Assembly (NCBI GenBank): GCA_037576215.1
Contig: JBANDB010000006.1
Location: 4,402,001 to 4,466,000, forward strand
DNA from: Armillaria gallica
Lineage: Eukaryota > Basidiomycota > Agaricomycetes > Agaricales > Physalacriaceae
Length of the DNA: 64,000 bases
Direction of reading: 5' to 3'
A model generated the notes under the pieces. The model saw nothing but the letters and a program-made list of their open reading frames with translations, did no database searches and was not told where the DNA came from. Shown here in pieces: positions 1 through 11,259 of the stretch. The stretch's first letter is position 1; each line of letters starts with the position of its first letter. The translations under genes and the position numbers were made by a program.

Positions 1-1505
1 TCTTGAAGAACCTACTGGCAATGAGGTGATTTCAGTTATCATGGGTTTGTAATTCTGAATCCACATTTCTCATGCAGATTGCTCAGCAGTCTTGATCCAT
101 TCTGTCAGCCAGTTTTGACTGTGGAAATAATTGAACTTGTAATGGTGATGTAGAACTAGAATAAAATACAGTCAGAGCCAGTAAGCATGAAAATGATAGT
201 ATGGACATACTCATGGCTGTTTTTCACATAATTAACTCATCTGTCTTTGAATAATACTTATCAATGATAGGTAATCCCTGAGAGACCCCTGCATGGACAC
301 AGGTTAACAGTGCTGTATTCTTGAGTGCTTTCTCAAGCTCCTGCATGAGAATGTCCATCATTGGAATAACCTCATGTAGAAGTGAAGCTCCCAACCGAGA
401 GATGCATTCAGTTGCTTTGAGGAAGTTCTGATAATTGCATTTTAACATAAGCATGCATTTGCTACAAGGCATTGAAACAACTTACTACAAGGATAGGATA
501 AAGTTGTTGGAGAACCATCCACTCAACATCTGTGAGGCAGAATCGCTTCAGGCACTTCACAGGTAGCTTCCCCTTATTATGCTCTAATTTGATGCAGAGT
601 GCATCCAGTGCTGGTCGTAGGTAGAGACCATGGTTGATCACACTGAATGTCATATTCTAGTGTGTGACAACCTACTGAATCATCTTGAGTATCACAATTT
701 TCTTACTTTTGCAGAGCTCAGCAAGGTCGTTTTGAAGCACATTTTTATGGAATATGTGTTTGCCAAGCTTTAACAACTACTTGAGTATGAGTTGATGTGT
801 GTCATACCCAACAAAATGTGACATACCTTGGTTAATGCCGCAACCCCCATGTTGACCTCCTCATCAGTGAGCTCGAGGACTTCTTGGTGATTCCACGATG
901 ACTCCTCAATGACAGCATCCTCTTCTTCTTCTAATGTCTTCTGGGCATCTTCTAGAATAATGAGCTCTTCATCATCAAGAAGATCATCTTTATCATCTTT
1001 GACCTCATCAATATCACTTTCATTGTCCACATTATCCTTCCATCATGAGTTGGATTTGGCAGCGGCATCACTGAACTTCTTCATGCAATGTTTGACCTCA
1101 AATTGGGAGAGTATTGCCTTTAAAATCAGTCTGACAGTTAATCAACAATTAGAATGAGGTTAAACAGATATACCTTCACTACAAGGTTCAATATATGAGC
1201 AAAACATTGAATTTGAGTTATGCACCCTGTAATAATCAAACTAGAGATTTCCTTGAAGAGTGTCTCCAACTCATTCAGGGTCTTGTCATTGACTGAAGCA
1301 TTGTCACCAGCTTCACCAAGGATGTGTTCTTTGATGCTGTACTCCTTGAGGACCTCCATTACATGTTCAGTGATATAAACCCTGGTGTGTGCCTCAGTAA
1401 GCCTAAAGAGAACCAGACAAAGTTAGAATGTATGACAGAAAAAGTGTCCAAGCCACACACTCAACAAGATCCAGTGTAACTACCTGGATCTGCCCTTTGT
1501 TGCAC
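1..1505 (-). pseudogene. hAT-family transposase relic, catalytic core and C-terminal part
   Basis: Decayed DNA transposase of the hAT superfamily, which cuts and pastes DNA through an RNase H-like fold. Reading leftwards, 1400-1138 gives AHTRVYITEHVMEVLKEYS followed by GDNASVND and then IQCFAHILNLVVK, the usual hAT block around a catalytic aspartate. An acidic stretch follows (1030-770), then VEWMVLQQLYPIL (near 540) and a segment ending in IDKYYSKTDE (near 240). Near 110-60 comes KFNYFHSQNWLTEWI, the typical KLxYF...W..ewI motif. The pieces lie in different frames, separated by introns or frameshifts. The dimerisation region is cut off by the window edge. It continues at 4318-4691 across an inserted element. 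It is broken and not expected to be active. Confidence 0.82.
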
Positions 1506-1539
1506 CAGGACCCATGATTATTCCCTAAAAGGTTACATC

Positions 1540-1685
1540 AAAAGTCCAGACAAATTTTCGAAATTTTGGGATCGAGGTTACCTCAGAATCCAGGCAAATT
1601 GATGCCTGGGTGCCAACAGCTTACATCAATAATCCGGACAATGGGTGACAAGCAGCCGAGGTTGAATAAAAGTCTGGACATACCT
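1540..1685. repeat. Left subterminal repeats of the 2.8 kb element
   Basis: Variants of A(A/G)TCYGGACAAATT occur near 1545, 1586, 1629 and 1668. All are in the same orientation as the right-end copies near 4166, 4205 and 4239. Such arrays are usually transposase binding sites in hAT and related elements; that role is inferred here. Confidence 0.6.
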
Positions 1686-1789
1686 TGGTTCATGGGAGAA
1701 GTCCCCAAGAACAAAGTACATTATTTGCTTATCTTACTTTGTTCTACCAGGTTCTATCTCAACAATGTATAACAATGTTACGATAGGAC

Positions 1790-3483
1790 TTGAATGTTTT
1801 ACTAAGAAACCACTGCATGAAATTGGGAAAGTACTCTGATTGGATTGAATTACATCAGGAAATCTATTCTAAGACTTTGACTTTGGTCTATAACTCTTCT
1901 ACTGGTCTACTCGCTTACACCTTACCATCTCCCACAAGCTCCAGCACTGCTTCAACTCCACAACCACCAATGCCTCAAGACTACTCATATGTGTTTGACA
2001 ATGACAAGTTTGAAGCCTCCAATCCAATGTGGGAGAAGTCTGAATGGATTGGATGCAGTTGAGAGTATCAAAATGTTCCTGCGAACATCGCCAAGATTGG
2101 CCAAAACATCTCAGCTATTCCCTCGCTATTTCAATCACACCTACTGTTGAAGGATCTCTCCATTTTGAAGCTCATCACACTCACACCAACATTGCCAATA
2201 CAGGATGAAGTTACTCTGGTGCCACCTATGCATCTTGATTGGAGCGATGAGGAACCAGAGGAGCTAGATGTTAACGATTTGGCTTTGGTTATCATATCAT
2301 CTCTGAAGGCTATCACACATCTGAGTAACAGTTTTGATCAGGCTTGGTTTGATGGCAAACAGTCATTGAAGGACACATGGATCAAAGGGGAGACAAGAAG
2401 ATATCCACTGTGGGTCAATACATACTTCTATCACATGCAGCAAACATGTCACATAGCTGATAAATGGTGCACTGCCACAGACTGGTTATATGAAGAACTA
2501 TTAATCAGGGATGAGGCATCGGTCAAGGAGACAGCTTACATGTACTTGGGAACTCTGAAGCAATGGAGTGGCGATATTCATAGCCTTGAAAATGATCTTA
2601 AGCTGGAGTTTATGGCTGACATTCTTGGGAATCATCTACTGCCTGGTGGAGTCATCAATGCACTGCTGAATCTGCTTTCATTGCGACTTCAACACAAAAA
2701 GTTAATATCACCTTTCTTGATTGCTGACACCCGATTCCCAGATTGCATTGAGGCTGAGGTTTGGAAAAAGAATGATGAGCTTGGCGCTAAAGAGTACCTG
2801 GACAAGTACAGTACCTGGATTGGCCAGAACCACTGCAACAAGCTTTGGCAGTTGTGTTGTCTGTCGAGAAACTTGCAAGAATGTATGTTCCTGCTGTTTC
2901 CTTGTGATACAAGTCATTAACATAGAATTATAGTGATGAAATACCTGATAACGATGCTGAAACAGCAGAACAGATCAAGGCAGATGTTCAGAGGGCAATC
3001 GCCATGAACCCTCACCTTGTTTCTGCTGTTCTGCAGAATATTCTTGACAGCACAACTCTTGAGCCTGAAGAAGAGCCGCCATGTTCTATTGTTGAAGTCA
3101 CTCCATCTGAACTGGAGCCCTTGGTGTCAATCCAGCAATCACATCAAACAGTCCAGGCCATGAAAGGGGTACGAACATATAAGCCTCCCACTGCACAGCA
3201 GCAGCGTCCCAAGACATGGCCAGATGATGCGCCAAAGGAAACTTCGAGGGAACAGCAGCTGGCACAAAGAATCAACAGTATCATCCACAGGGCACAAGAT
3301 CAAGGATCAAGTACTGGCCTGAATTGGAAGACATGCTGGACAGGAGAGACATCAAATGAACCTGCAGCCAATGGCAGGAACACTGCAAATGCAGAAGTTG
3401 CAGCAAAAGGCAGGGTGTTGGAGGTGAGTAATCTTGCTGGTCAACTCATCAGAACTCATGCTGAGAACAAGTCCTACAGGTAG
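1790..3483 (+). pseudogene. Ulp1-protease-like gene relic carried by the 2.8 kb element
   Basis: The longest open stretch is 2147-2920 (257 codons). It contains YPLWVNTYFYHMQQ (near 2400) and DILGNHLLPGGVINALLNLL (near 2620). These resemble the region before the catalytic core in the Ulp1-like genes found in many agaricomycete mobile elements: a YPLWV..W segment, then a W/L-rich 'does not bind / minimal set' helix. Downstream, 3004-3483 is Glu/Gln-rich without a recognised domain. No clear His-Asp-Cys protease triad is visible, so the catalytic part is either lost or unrecognisable. The family assignment comes from remembered motif order only and is moderate at best. It could instead be the element's own transposase of an unfamiliar type. 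Confidence 0.4.
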
Positions 3484-3519
3484 TGAAAAGGTGATGTACG
3501 GCATTTACCAAGAGCAACG

Positions 3520-4068
3520 TTAGAGCTATCTCACTAGTATCAGAAGCTCAGATTAGCAAGTCAAATCCCATTGAAAATGATGCATTTGGCTTTGTGATCA
3601 GTGGACATGATATTTATCTCGCAAAGGGTGGGTCATTTTATATGAAGTCTGGTGCCATGTAGTTAATGCAGAATCAAAGTTATAATGATGTACTCAAAGG
3701 GCGGTGGCAAGGCTGAAACTCATAGCTGGGTATCAAGTGCTGAGAGTATTGGCTCCCTTTCCTATGTTGTGGTACAACTTTATGAGCATTCATATTGCTG
3801 GATGTTTCGAACCATTCACCAGAAATTCAGTTATATGGGGTTATCACGATTTGCTCATCTTCCAAGCAATTCATTCCTGGTGATGATTTCAGCTGATGTG
3901 GTCAAGAAGATGAATGATCTCCTTGAAATCTCCTTGCCAACTCTTACCCTTTTCCAGGAGCTTTGTGACGAGAAGGAGAAACTAGTTGAAGCCGTAGCAA
4001 GATTAAATACTGTGCATGGTAAAGGGAACATTGTTGAGATCGAGGAGGATGATGATGATGATGAATAG
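3520..4068 (+). pseudogene. Unidentified 3' coding part of the 2.8 kb element
   Basis: Open reading from 3685 to 4068 (127 codons) in the direction of the upstream relic, preceded by a short open piece near 3520-3660. It contains an aromatic-rich globular block (residues 30-75), a predicted coiled segment ending near residue 110 and an acidic tail of about ten Asp/Glu that closes the gene. It probably forms the last exon of the gene above. The function is not recognised. Confidence 0.4.
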
Positions 4069-4317
4069 ACACCTTAAAATGGCTGCAGAACGGCGCCAAT
4101 AGAGTATTATTATTTGTATGATATTTAGTGATTTTTTTACAATTTTTCATAAACTTACATCAAAAATCCGGACAAATTTGGAGTAAGGGTGAGGTTACCC
4201 CCAGAATCCGGACAAATTTTTGGACATAGGTCTACCACAAAGTCTGGACAAATTTTCAAAAACAGTGAAATTTTTGATGTAATCTCTTGGTGGATAATCA
4301 TGGGTCCTGTTGCACCA

Positions 4318-4691
4318 CACCAGGATGATACCAAGATAGTCATGGCTACTGGGCGCCGACCATGCATCAAAGGGAACATGGAAATGTCCCTCGTGCTCTT
4401 TGAGCAGCTCCTTCAATTGTTCCTTGGAAACTTCGTAGACCTCCTGAATATCCCAACTGAGTGTTGTATCCGAATGTATCTTGACTTGTGGGTTGAGCAA
4501 CCAATATATCTGTTGCAGTTTCTCGTCTTCAATCATGACAGTCAGTCGGTGAGACTGTGTCATCCACTCAGTGTAGAGCAGTTGAAATTCCCCCTCGTTG
4601 TATTGCGACACAATATCCATGATTTTCAATTGCTTCAAGGTTGCACTGCTTGCCTTCATGTCCACCCATGGCTGCAGCTTTAGCCCAACAG
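4318..4691 (-). pseudogene. hAT transposase relic, N-terminal part of catalytic domain
   Basis: Continuation of the hAT gene upstream of the 2.8 kb insertion. The frame reads HFHVPFDAWSAPSSHDYLGI, matching the first strand of the hAT RNase H fold (D.Ws...yL.I), where the Asp of FDAW is the expected first catalytic residue. About 100 residues of helical sequence precede it. The frame is open over about 125 codons. Its upstream edge falls exactly on the terminal palindrome at 4692, so the gene is interrupted there again. Confidence 0.8.
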
Positions 4692-5034
4692 CCTGGTTAT
4701 AACCAGGCATGCTGTAGCCTACAGGGTGGTTATTAACCAGGGCTTAAATTTTATATTTACAGTAGCAAATTGCTACCCAGTATGGATGGCAATGCCTGTA
4801 AATCATTGCCACATTCCATTTTAGCAAAATTCAAGCAGTAGAAAAATGTATATTCTCATTTCTGAGTGCAATATTCCCTGGATGGGCTAAAAAAAAAACA
4901 GGACATGACCCAAAGACTATTGCCAGGCATATTCCAATACTAACCCCTACCCTGTGCACCCAAAAAAGAATCGATGCAAAACATTGAGATTGGATAATGT
5001 CTTTTTGACTACATAATGAAGGCAATAAAATACA

Positions 5035-5100
5035 CAATACTGAGAATTGAACCAAGGTCACACAATACTCGAGACTACAGCATAAACCACTGCATCAAGA
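5035..5100 (-). repeat. tRNA-like segment with A/B-box motifs inside E1
   Basis: Read on the minus strand there is an A-box-like TGCAGTGGTTTATGC and, about 30 bases on, a B-box-like TGGTTCAATTCTC. The equivalent place in copy E2 (25640-25705) has the same arrangement. This suggests a tRNA-derived (SINE-like) insertion or an internal pol III promoter. No complete cloverleaf is evident. Confidence 0.4.
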
Positions 5101-5209
5101 ATCCCTACAGTACTAGTAAAATGAGTGATATTTATCCATTTTAGACACTCAATACATTATTTTTTTAAAAAGCTCTGCAATGTTGCAGGGCATGACAGGG
5201 TCTTGGCAG

Positions 5210-6480
5210 TGCAGGAGGTGACGGGGATAGTGTCATCAGCAAGCTTGTTGCATTACTCGTCCAAACAAGTGGTAGCAGTGTAGTGGAGGAGTAAATTTGG
5301 CTGGTGGCATGAGCAACAGGCTGGGGGCTGGGGTTGATGATGGATCCATGGCAATGACAAGGTCAGAGGGGGGAACAGACCTCACCACTGAATTCCCCGA
5401 TGTCGAAAACGGGGGTAGTGGGGTCGTCGTCCTGGTAGCTCAGCTGTAGGGGAAAATATGAGGCAGGAAGGCTAGGAATGAGGATGGGGTCCGCCACCGG
5501 ATGACTGGGGCATCGTAGGCTCTGGTGCACAATATATTCATGTTCCCCCACCAAAATAATGGAGGATACTCAAGTCTGTGATTACTGGGGGTGCTCAGTG
5601 GTATGGAGAACACCAATGTTGGGGTTCGGTGGGGCAGATAGTGGTGGGTGGGCAAATGACTGTACCGTCATGGTTGTGAGTACAATCATTGCACCCTTGG
5701 TCCATCCTTTGATGCCCAAAAGGGCTCCATCGTCGTCATTGTTGTTGGCCGTCGGCATCCTGATCTTCTGCCCACCCTCCTTCTCGACATCTCCTGTCCT
5801 CCAGCATGTTCCCTCCATGCTATGCTTCTCCAGTAACCTTTCCACAGACATTCCCATGACCCTGCATTGGAGTATGACTGCCTTAGCCCCTGCCATCATT
5901 GTTGCTGCCACCATCTTGGTCGTTGTCCTCGTGGCTAGTTGCGTCTTCGGTAGTCCCTCCTGCACCAAGATAATGGCTGATGTCGAATCCCTGGATGTGA
6001 TATACCCTCTTGTGGCACACAGAAGTCATGTACAGTAGTGATTGGCACCAATGTCAATGCGGCAGGTGCTGGGTGGGGTTGGGGATTGTTTTATGGCCAT
6101 TGCGGTGGTCAGCATGGGTTATCATTGTTATGGGACTTGTGAGTGTTGTGGTCGCCGTCATCAATGCACATATCATATTGCTGCCTTGTTGGAGGGCTTG
6201 TGTGTGTAGTTATGGATGGGTGTGGTTGGAATGTGGGCACTTGGGGTCACCGGTTGGATAAAAATGATCTAAAGATGTAAATAAGTAAAAGAATAATGAT
6301 GACATACCTTATGATGCACACTAAGGGACTATTTTGAGTGTCAATAAGGTAGTGTCATGGTTGGTGGTGGTGGAAAAGATGACAAAAGAAGTGGCACAGC
6401 CACCCAATCACTGCTCAGTTGGTTGGACCACAGCGATTGAGTGAGCAGAATGAAAGCTCAAAACCCACCCAGTACTCAAA
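5210..6480. repeat. Shared low-complexity core of the E family (copy in E1)
   Basis: GT-rich and TC-rich sequence with the marker phrase CTCCTTCTCGACATCTCC (near 5780). The marker recurs at 10440 in the E3 fragment, with related sequence near 26380 in E2. The block ends in a conserved GCACAGCCA segment (near 6395) shared by all three. Open frames here are compositional and not protein-like. No function is seen. Confidence 0.6.
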
Positions 6481-7794
6481 TCACTCACTCTGAGGCTCAA
6501 GAAAGCTTCAGGATAAGCAATTATGAGTATGTATAATATTTCTATGTATATTGGAGAGTACCGGAATACAATTTGCATTACATAATGGCCATTGAATTGA
6601 TAAATTCTTGTATTTTGGGCTTTTCAAGTAGTATATCTCCTCCACACATCTATGTATTGTCTCACACAGTAGAAGATGTATTGTATTTTCAAGGTAACAC
6701 ATTATGTCTGCTGACTAACCCTTCCAATCTATACTGATCCACCAATGCATGTACATATGGAATGTGTGAGTGTTCGAAGGCTCCTTGCATGCTTTCACTA
6801 GTAGTTTTTAATTGACTTTGCCAACTGACTTTAATGTGATTTTTGGATATTGTACTGTATATACTCTGCTGTAAACTATCATACTGAAACAGGATACTAA
6901 TACACTATCTTTGAAGACTTCTAGATGGTTTTTTCACCATCGGAAAATGTTCTTCACCCACTCTGCAGTCTTTTCTTTGGTGAATTCGGAATCGGTCCAT
7001 TATTCAAAATCAACTTTTTGGAGGATACCCTCAACTGTGTGCTACAATAATTGAACTGCATTTTAATCTACAATCATTTTACATTGTTAGATATCTGTCT
7101 TGTCCTCAGATGATGTTTTTGATGCACCTGAAGCCATTTGTTCTACAGTGTCGGAATCAGTCCAGTCACCAGCAATGTCCGAAATCATCAAAATTGTGTT
7201 TTCCTCTCTAAACCGGTACTTTCAAAGTCTTTGTACACTTGTAAAATTCTAAATATGACTTGTATGTACATACTATACACACAAGGGACTTAATTTTCCA
7301 CCAAGATATACTAAATACCACAAAAATATCAATGAATTATTCAAAAATTTCCTAGCTACCGCATTGGGAATGATACACTCCCACAGTAAGTACATCCTGA
7401 GTTGCCCCAATGCATCCAGCCAAAATATGCAAGGTATATGTTGGGAGGCATTATAAAAGCAATCAAAAAAAAATTTTGAGGCAGATCTTTTTTTTAAGAG
7501 CCCAAATATTGAGCAGGAGGGCAGGAAATGCAGTGCTGCCCATTCACAAGCTAGGCCTCCCCATTTGGGCCATGGCAGTGTTGTGAAAGGTTTACATAAG
7601 CAAACCCATACTAATCTGAGCTGCAAGAAAGCCACATTTTATAGATAAAGCTGTAAAATATTGAGAGCATTCACATGTGGGGCAATTGCTCAAAAAATGG
7701 ATCTAAAATAGGGCCCTATCCAGCCCCAAATGCAAAATTTGCTCCCAGAAAATGGCCTGGTTAAATAACCATGCTGTAGGTCTATATCTACGTC

Positions 7795-7998
7795 TACACC
7801 TGTCATGTCACATCATTCTGCATGGTTCTTCAGGTTTGTCATACTTGAATCTTTTTTGGTGCAAGTATGGGTAGTGCTGTGTCTACATCATAGCATGAAC
7901 ACAATGAGGCCAGACCCCAAGTAAAGAGAGAATGATGGCTTACCATTTACAAGTGAAGACATACTTAACAATGCTGTTTTCAACTTTGATGGGTGGTG
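7795..7998 (-). pseudogene. BED-type zinc finger relic of the hAT transposase
   Basis: On the minus strand, 7995-7950 reads KVENSIVKYVFTCKW. After a probable intron, 7872-7806 reads SSMTNLKNHA, a stop, then C. BED fingers at the N-terminus of fungal hAT transposases have the pattern ..hvF.C...(TS.NLk.Ha..C). The piece is colinear with the catalytic part at 4318-4691 once element E1 is removed. A TGA in the HAE-stop-C position shows decay. Confidence 0.65.
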
Positions 7999-8089
7999 GT
8001 GAGTGGTAACAGTGTAAGGCTAGCAAACTCTCTGGTAAGAGAAAGTCATGTCTGCATCTGCAAGATCTTTTGTATATGCAAGGAGGGTT

Positions 8090-8620
8090 ACCACCCGCTC
8101 TGAAGGGATCCAATAGAATCCGCTCTGTCTATGGATACGATAGAGAGAAGTAGTCCAAGCGTCCGCTTAGGGTACTGAACTGAGAGCGGTTGTGTGAAGA
8201 TAGCGAGAGAAAAGGAGAATTCCTGGCAATCTGCTTGCAATGCTAGGCTCAGAGGCGGCTAGATATGCTTAGGAGAGTAGCAGAATTTATTCCTTTAGTG
8301 TGCTATGAGCAAGTGAGATTTAACTAACTTTCTAAGTACATTATGTGTGCTTATATAGTAGCGGATCCGAATCCAGTCCCCACTTCCACACCTGCCTGCT
8401 CCAATAGCCCTGAATTTACCTTCAAAGCTGGTATTTGACACGAGCTAATCCAGCATCATCAAGCGCACTCTGCAACACCTTCCTCATCTGGTCTGGTTTG
8501 AGAATAGCCATATATGGCTATCCACTGTCAGCCAATTTGTCTGCTCTTTCAAGGATGATCCTTCTGCCATCTGCTGGCATGGGTGCTTCAGGTTGATAGC
8601 TGTCAGCTCCTAGAGCCTAG
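8090..8620 (-). mobile_element. Possible LTR fragment
   Basis: Non-coding block that on the minus strand has a TATA box (TATATAAGCAC near 8350), an AATAAA signal about 55 bases downstream and a GATCCCTTCAGAGCGGGTGG segment near its end. This order (promoter, then polyA signal) is that of an LTR. Clean TG...CA ends and a target duplication were not found, so it may be truncated. It lies just upstream of the hAT zinc-finger relic. Confidence 0.33.
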
Positions 8621-9002
8621 GCTAGTCAAATTCCCATGAAACGAGGTGGTTTCATGGCAGATAGCATATGGCCAGGCGAACAATGTATTGCTTGGTGGAT
8701 GCAAAGCGGATGGGCGGTTGCCTGGGCAGATTCTGCAAGAATTCTGTTTTTGAACAGTAGGAAAGTGCGATGGAGGAGCAGTGAGTGAAAGTAGCTGTAG
8801 CATAGCACCTAGTCGCTGTATCAAGGTGAAAGCTAAAATTTGGTGCACACATAGATGTGGTGCAGCACAACAGTCATATACCACTGATGTCCAGCCTGCC
8901 ATGGCTTTCTCTGTCACAAAAATAAGAAAAACAAAGTCAAGGAGAGGTAAGGGACATACTGAGAGCTTGATCATTCTCATCCATATCTGCAGGTGCTTCA
9001 TC

Positions 9003-9200
9003 CTAAGGGGTGGCCTCATCTTTGCTCTCATGAGTCTCATCACCTTCATCTGCAGTGTCTGTCGTCGTGGTCAACTTCTTCTTCTTCTGTTTTCTCCGGT
9101 TCTTCTTTATCTTCTTCATAGTTGAAGGTCTATCCATTGACTCATCAGCAGACAACAGTGGGTCATGCTTGTGCTTGTGCTTTGCAGACACCTTGCTCAT
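9003..9200 (-). pseudogene. Lysine-rich leader, possibly the N-terminus of the hAT gene
   Basis: A 65-codon open frame starting with an ATG. It has a HKHKHKHD segment, a basic block KKIKKNRRKQKKKK (residues about 28-42) that would serve as a nuclear localisation signal, then an acidic Thr/Glu/Asp tail. Fungal hAT transposases often begin with such basic-acidic low-complexity sequence before the BED finger. Its position upstream and on the same strand fits. The link is inference only; it may equally be an isolated low-complexity frame. Confidence 0.3.
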
Positions 9201-9889
9201 GGTTTCGCCATCCTCAGGGTCAGAGGATTCATTGTGCCTGCATATGTGCTGCTTGTGTCAGGTTCCTTTGGGAGGCTGCAAGAATGATGAGGAAGATTTA
9301 GAGGGTCTAATGGGAGCCATAGTGGGATATATGGTCGCAGAGGTTGGAAGGAGCTGGAGGGGGGCATGGTGCTCTATTTGAAGGGCATGATGTCAGTGGC
9401 ACATATTTTGATGAACCTAGAACAATGAAGCACAACGTAAGGTCAGAGAAACCAAAAAAAATTAACAGCATACTGGAGCAAAGACATCCAGAACCATGGT
9501 GGAAAGTCCCCATCCATTAAAGATCTTGAAATGCCAAAGAAGGTAGGCAAATGTTTTCCCAATCCTGGAGGATGGCAAACGAGTGTTGAAAAATCCTCAG
9601 TGAGTGGGGAGTAGGAAAGATGAGTGACATGGCTGCTGACTAATCCTTTGAAACCATCTGAGATGGCACCAATTGATGCTCAGAATTTTGCTCAGCAGAC
9701 AGCAGCAACCTGGCTGTGAAGAGGTCAGCACAAATATATCACATTTTTCTATCTGAGAGAACACAAGTTAGCATGAGTTTAAGGTAACCTGAAGCAGAGA
9801 ACCTCACCTAATACAACTAGTACATTTAGCTAGTTTTATAGCAGGCTACTGGGCCTGACTGACAATGGTATTTGTAGCTAAGAAACATC

Positions 9890-11250
9890 GCCATGGCTGC
9901 TAATCCTCGCTGTCATCGTCGCGGTCACTGCTACACATCCTTCCAACCTGAGACACCCATTTCTAGTGTGCTAAGCTTGCTTGATGTTTGTATGGATGAA
10001 GTAGTAGAGTCAGCAACAAAAAGTAGCCACAAAGTAAGTAAACATACCATGGAATTCCCTGCAAGTAACCATTCCCTCCTCAACGGAACTCAGAAGGAAG
10101 ACACCAGCCTAAATACTAGTGCCTGGCTCGCAGAAGAGATAGTTAGTACTATCCAAGTTGGACCCTTCAATGGAGACATGTGCTTGACTTCAGAGAACAG
10201 TGCAGGATGAGACGTGAGCCACAGGAGGAGCAGGATAAGCAGCATGACTACATTCAGCGTATACAGCGTCTCCAAATCCGCTCATGATGACTCTTGGGTT
10301 GTCGGTGGTGACAATGAGAGCAAGGTCTGCAGGGAGGGAGGTGTGCAATCACTGCACCCACAAGTCACCCTTCAAAGCCCAAAAGAGCCTGGTTGTTGTT
10401 GTTGTTGTTCATGGTCAGCATGCCGATCTTCATTCCACCCTCCTTCTCGACATCTCCCACCCTCTGGTGTGGTCCCTCCACACTCTCCTCCTCAAGCATT
10501 CCTCTCCCATATACTCCCAGGGCACTGCATCAGAGTATGGCCTCACCCACCCTCGTCATTGTCGTCACTGCCATCTTGTTGGTCATCATCATAATGGCTG
10601 GTTCTGCCTTCCATAGCCTGTCCTGCTGCCAGATGACACCTGATAGTGGATCTCCACACATATTTGACATTGTCTACAAGTCAGAGTGCTGTGTACAACA
10701 GTGATTGCCATCAATATCGATGCAGAGGGTGGTCGCTCAGCTGGAGTGGGGATTACAGTCATTTTTGTAGCTGCGGCAGAGTATTGGTGGGGGTTGTTGT
10801 TGTTGTGGACAGTGTTGGGGTCATCATAGTCATTGTCAGAGAGTAGTATGTCATGCAGCCTTGTTCGAGGGCTGATGGGGGAGGGATGCATGCAATCCAG
10901 AGCTCTTGAGGCTACCAGATGTGCTAAAAAGACCTAAAATGAAGTCAATTATAATAGATTAAGTTAAGCTTACAATTTCTATGCTACTCTGGCTTGTTGT
11001 GCATATGACACAAGTGGTAAGACAAAAGGTGATGGTGGAGAACGGAAGAAAAAGTAGCTGCACAGCCATTCATTTGCTATCCAGATTTATGGTCCAGGGT
11101 GATCAAGTGAGGGGAATGGATGCTCGGGATGCATCCTCTGCTTGATTCTGGCACTTTGTGGCCCCATATACCCTCGGCATGATATATCACTAGTGGATAC
11201 AATGGATGTATGTACTTTCTTATATATTTGAATCCCTCAGACCAATGGTA
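9890..11250. repeat. Partial copy E3 of the palindrome-ended element family
   Basis: Shares the CTCCTTCTCGACATCTCC marker (10440), the following CCTC/CATT-rich stretch and the GCACAGCCATTCA segment (11060) with E1 and E2, in the same orientation and order. The terminal palindromes were not found on either side, so this looks truncated or internally deleted. The open frames inside are Ser/Val-rich and have no recognisable domain. Confidence 0.55.
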
Positions 11251-11259
11251 TATGATTAT

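Larger units (their letters stand above)
1506..4309 (+). mobile_element. 2.8 kb TIR element inserted in the hAT gene
   Basis: Left end CAGGACCCATGATTAT (1506) and right end ATAATCATGGGTCCTG (ending 4309) are inverted copies. A second inverted block, TTACATCAAAA (1534) against TTTTTGATGTAA (4271-4282), lies just inside. The flanks share TTGCAC (1500-1505 and 4310-4315), read as a 6 bp target duplication; counted two bases further in on the left, TTGCACCA gives 8 bp. Seven copies of a sequence close to AATCCGGACAAATT lie near the two ends. The hAT reading frame on the minus strand stops at one edge and resumes at the other, which supports a real insertion. The superfamily is not certain; CA...TG ends with 6-8 bp duplications would fit hAT-like. 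Confidence 0.78.
4692..7785. mobile_element. Palindrome-ended 3 kb element, copy E1
   Basis: Left end has the palindrome CCTGGTTATAACCAGG (4692-4707), then GTAGCC and a second block GGTTATTAACCA. The right end, read inverted, has CCTACAG next to GGTTATTTAACCAGG (7756-7770). Copy E2 at 25188-28221 shares the same end layout and long internal similarity, for example 7390-7600 against 27840-28050. No gene is recognisable inside; the open frames are low-complexity Ser/Val/Ile stretches on either strand. It is probably non-autonomous. It separates the hAT catalytic part from its zinc-finger part, which sets its position in the nest. The target duplication could not be fixed. Confidence 0.7.

Noticed and set aside
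4189..4683. 164-codon plus-strand frame
   Set aside because: Antisense to the hAT catalytic relic, which carries recognisable motifs; the plus frame has none.
5559..6038. Hydrophobic plus-strand frame suggesting a membrane protein
   Set aside because: The same nucleotide block in E2 and E3 does not preserve the frame, and the Val/Ile/Ser richness comes from GT/TC-rich DNA.
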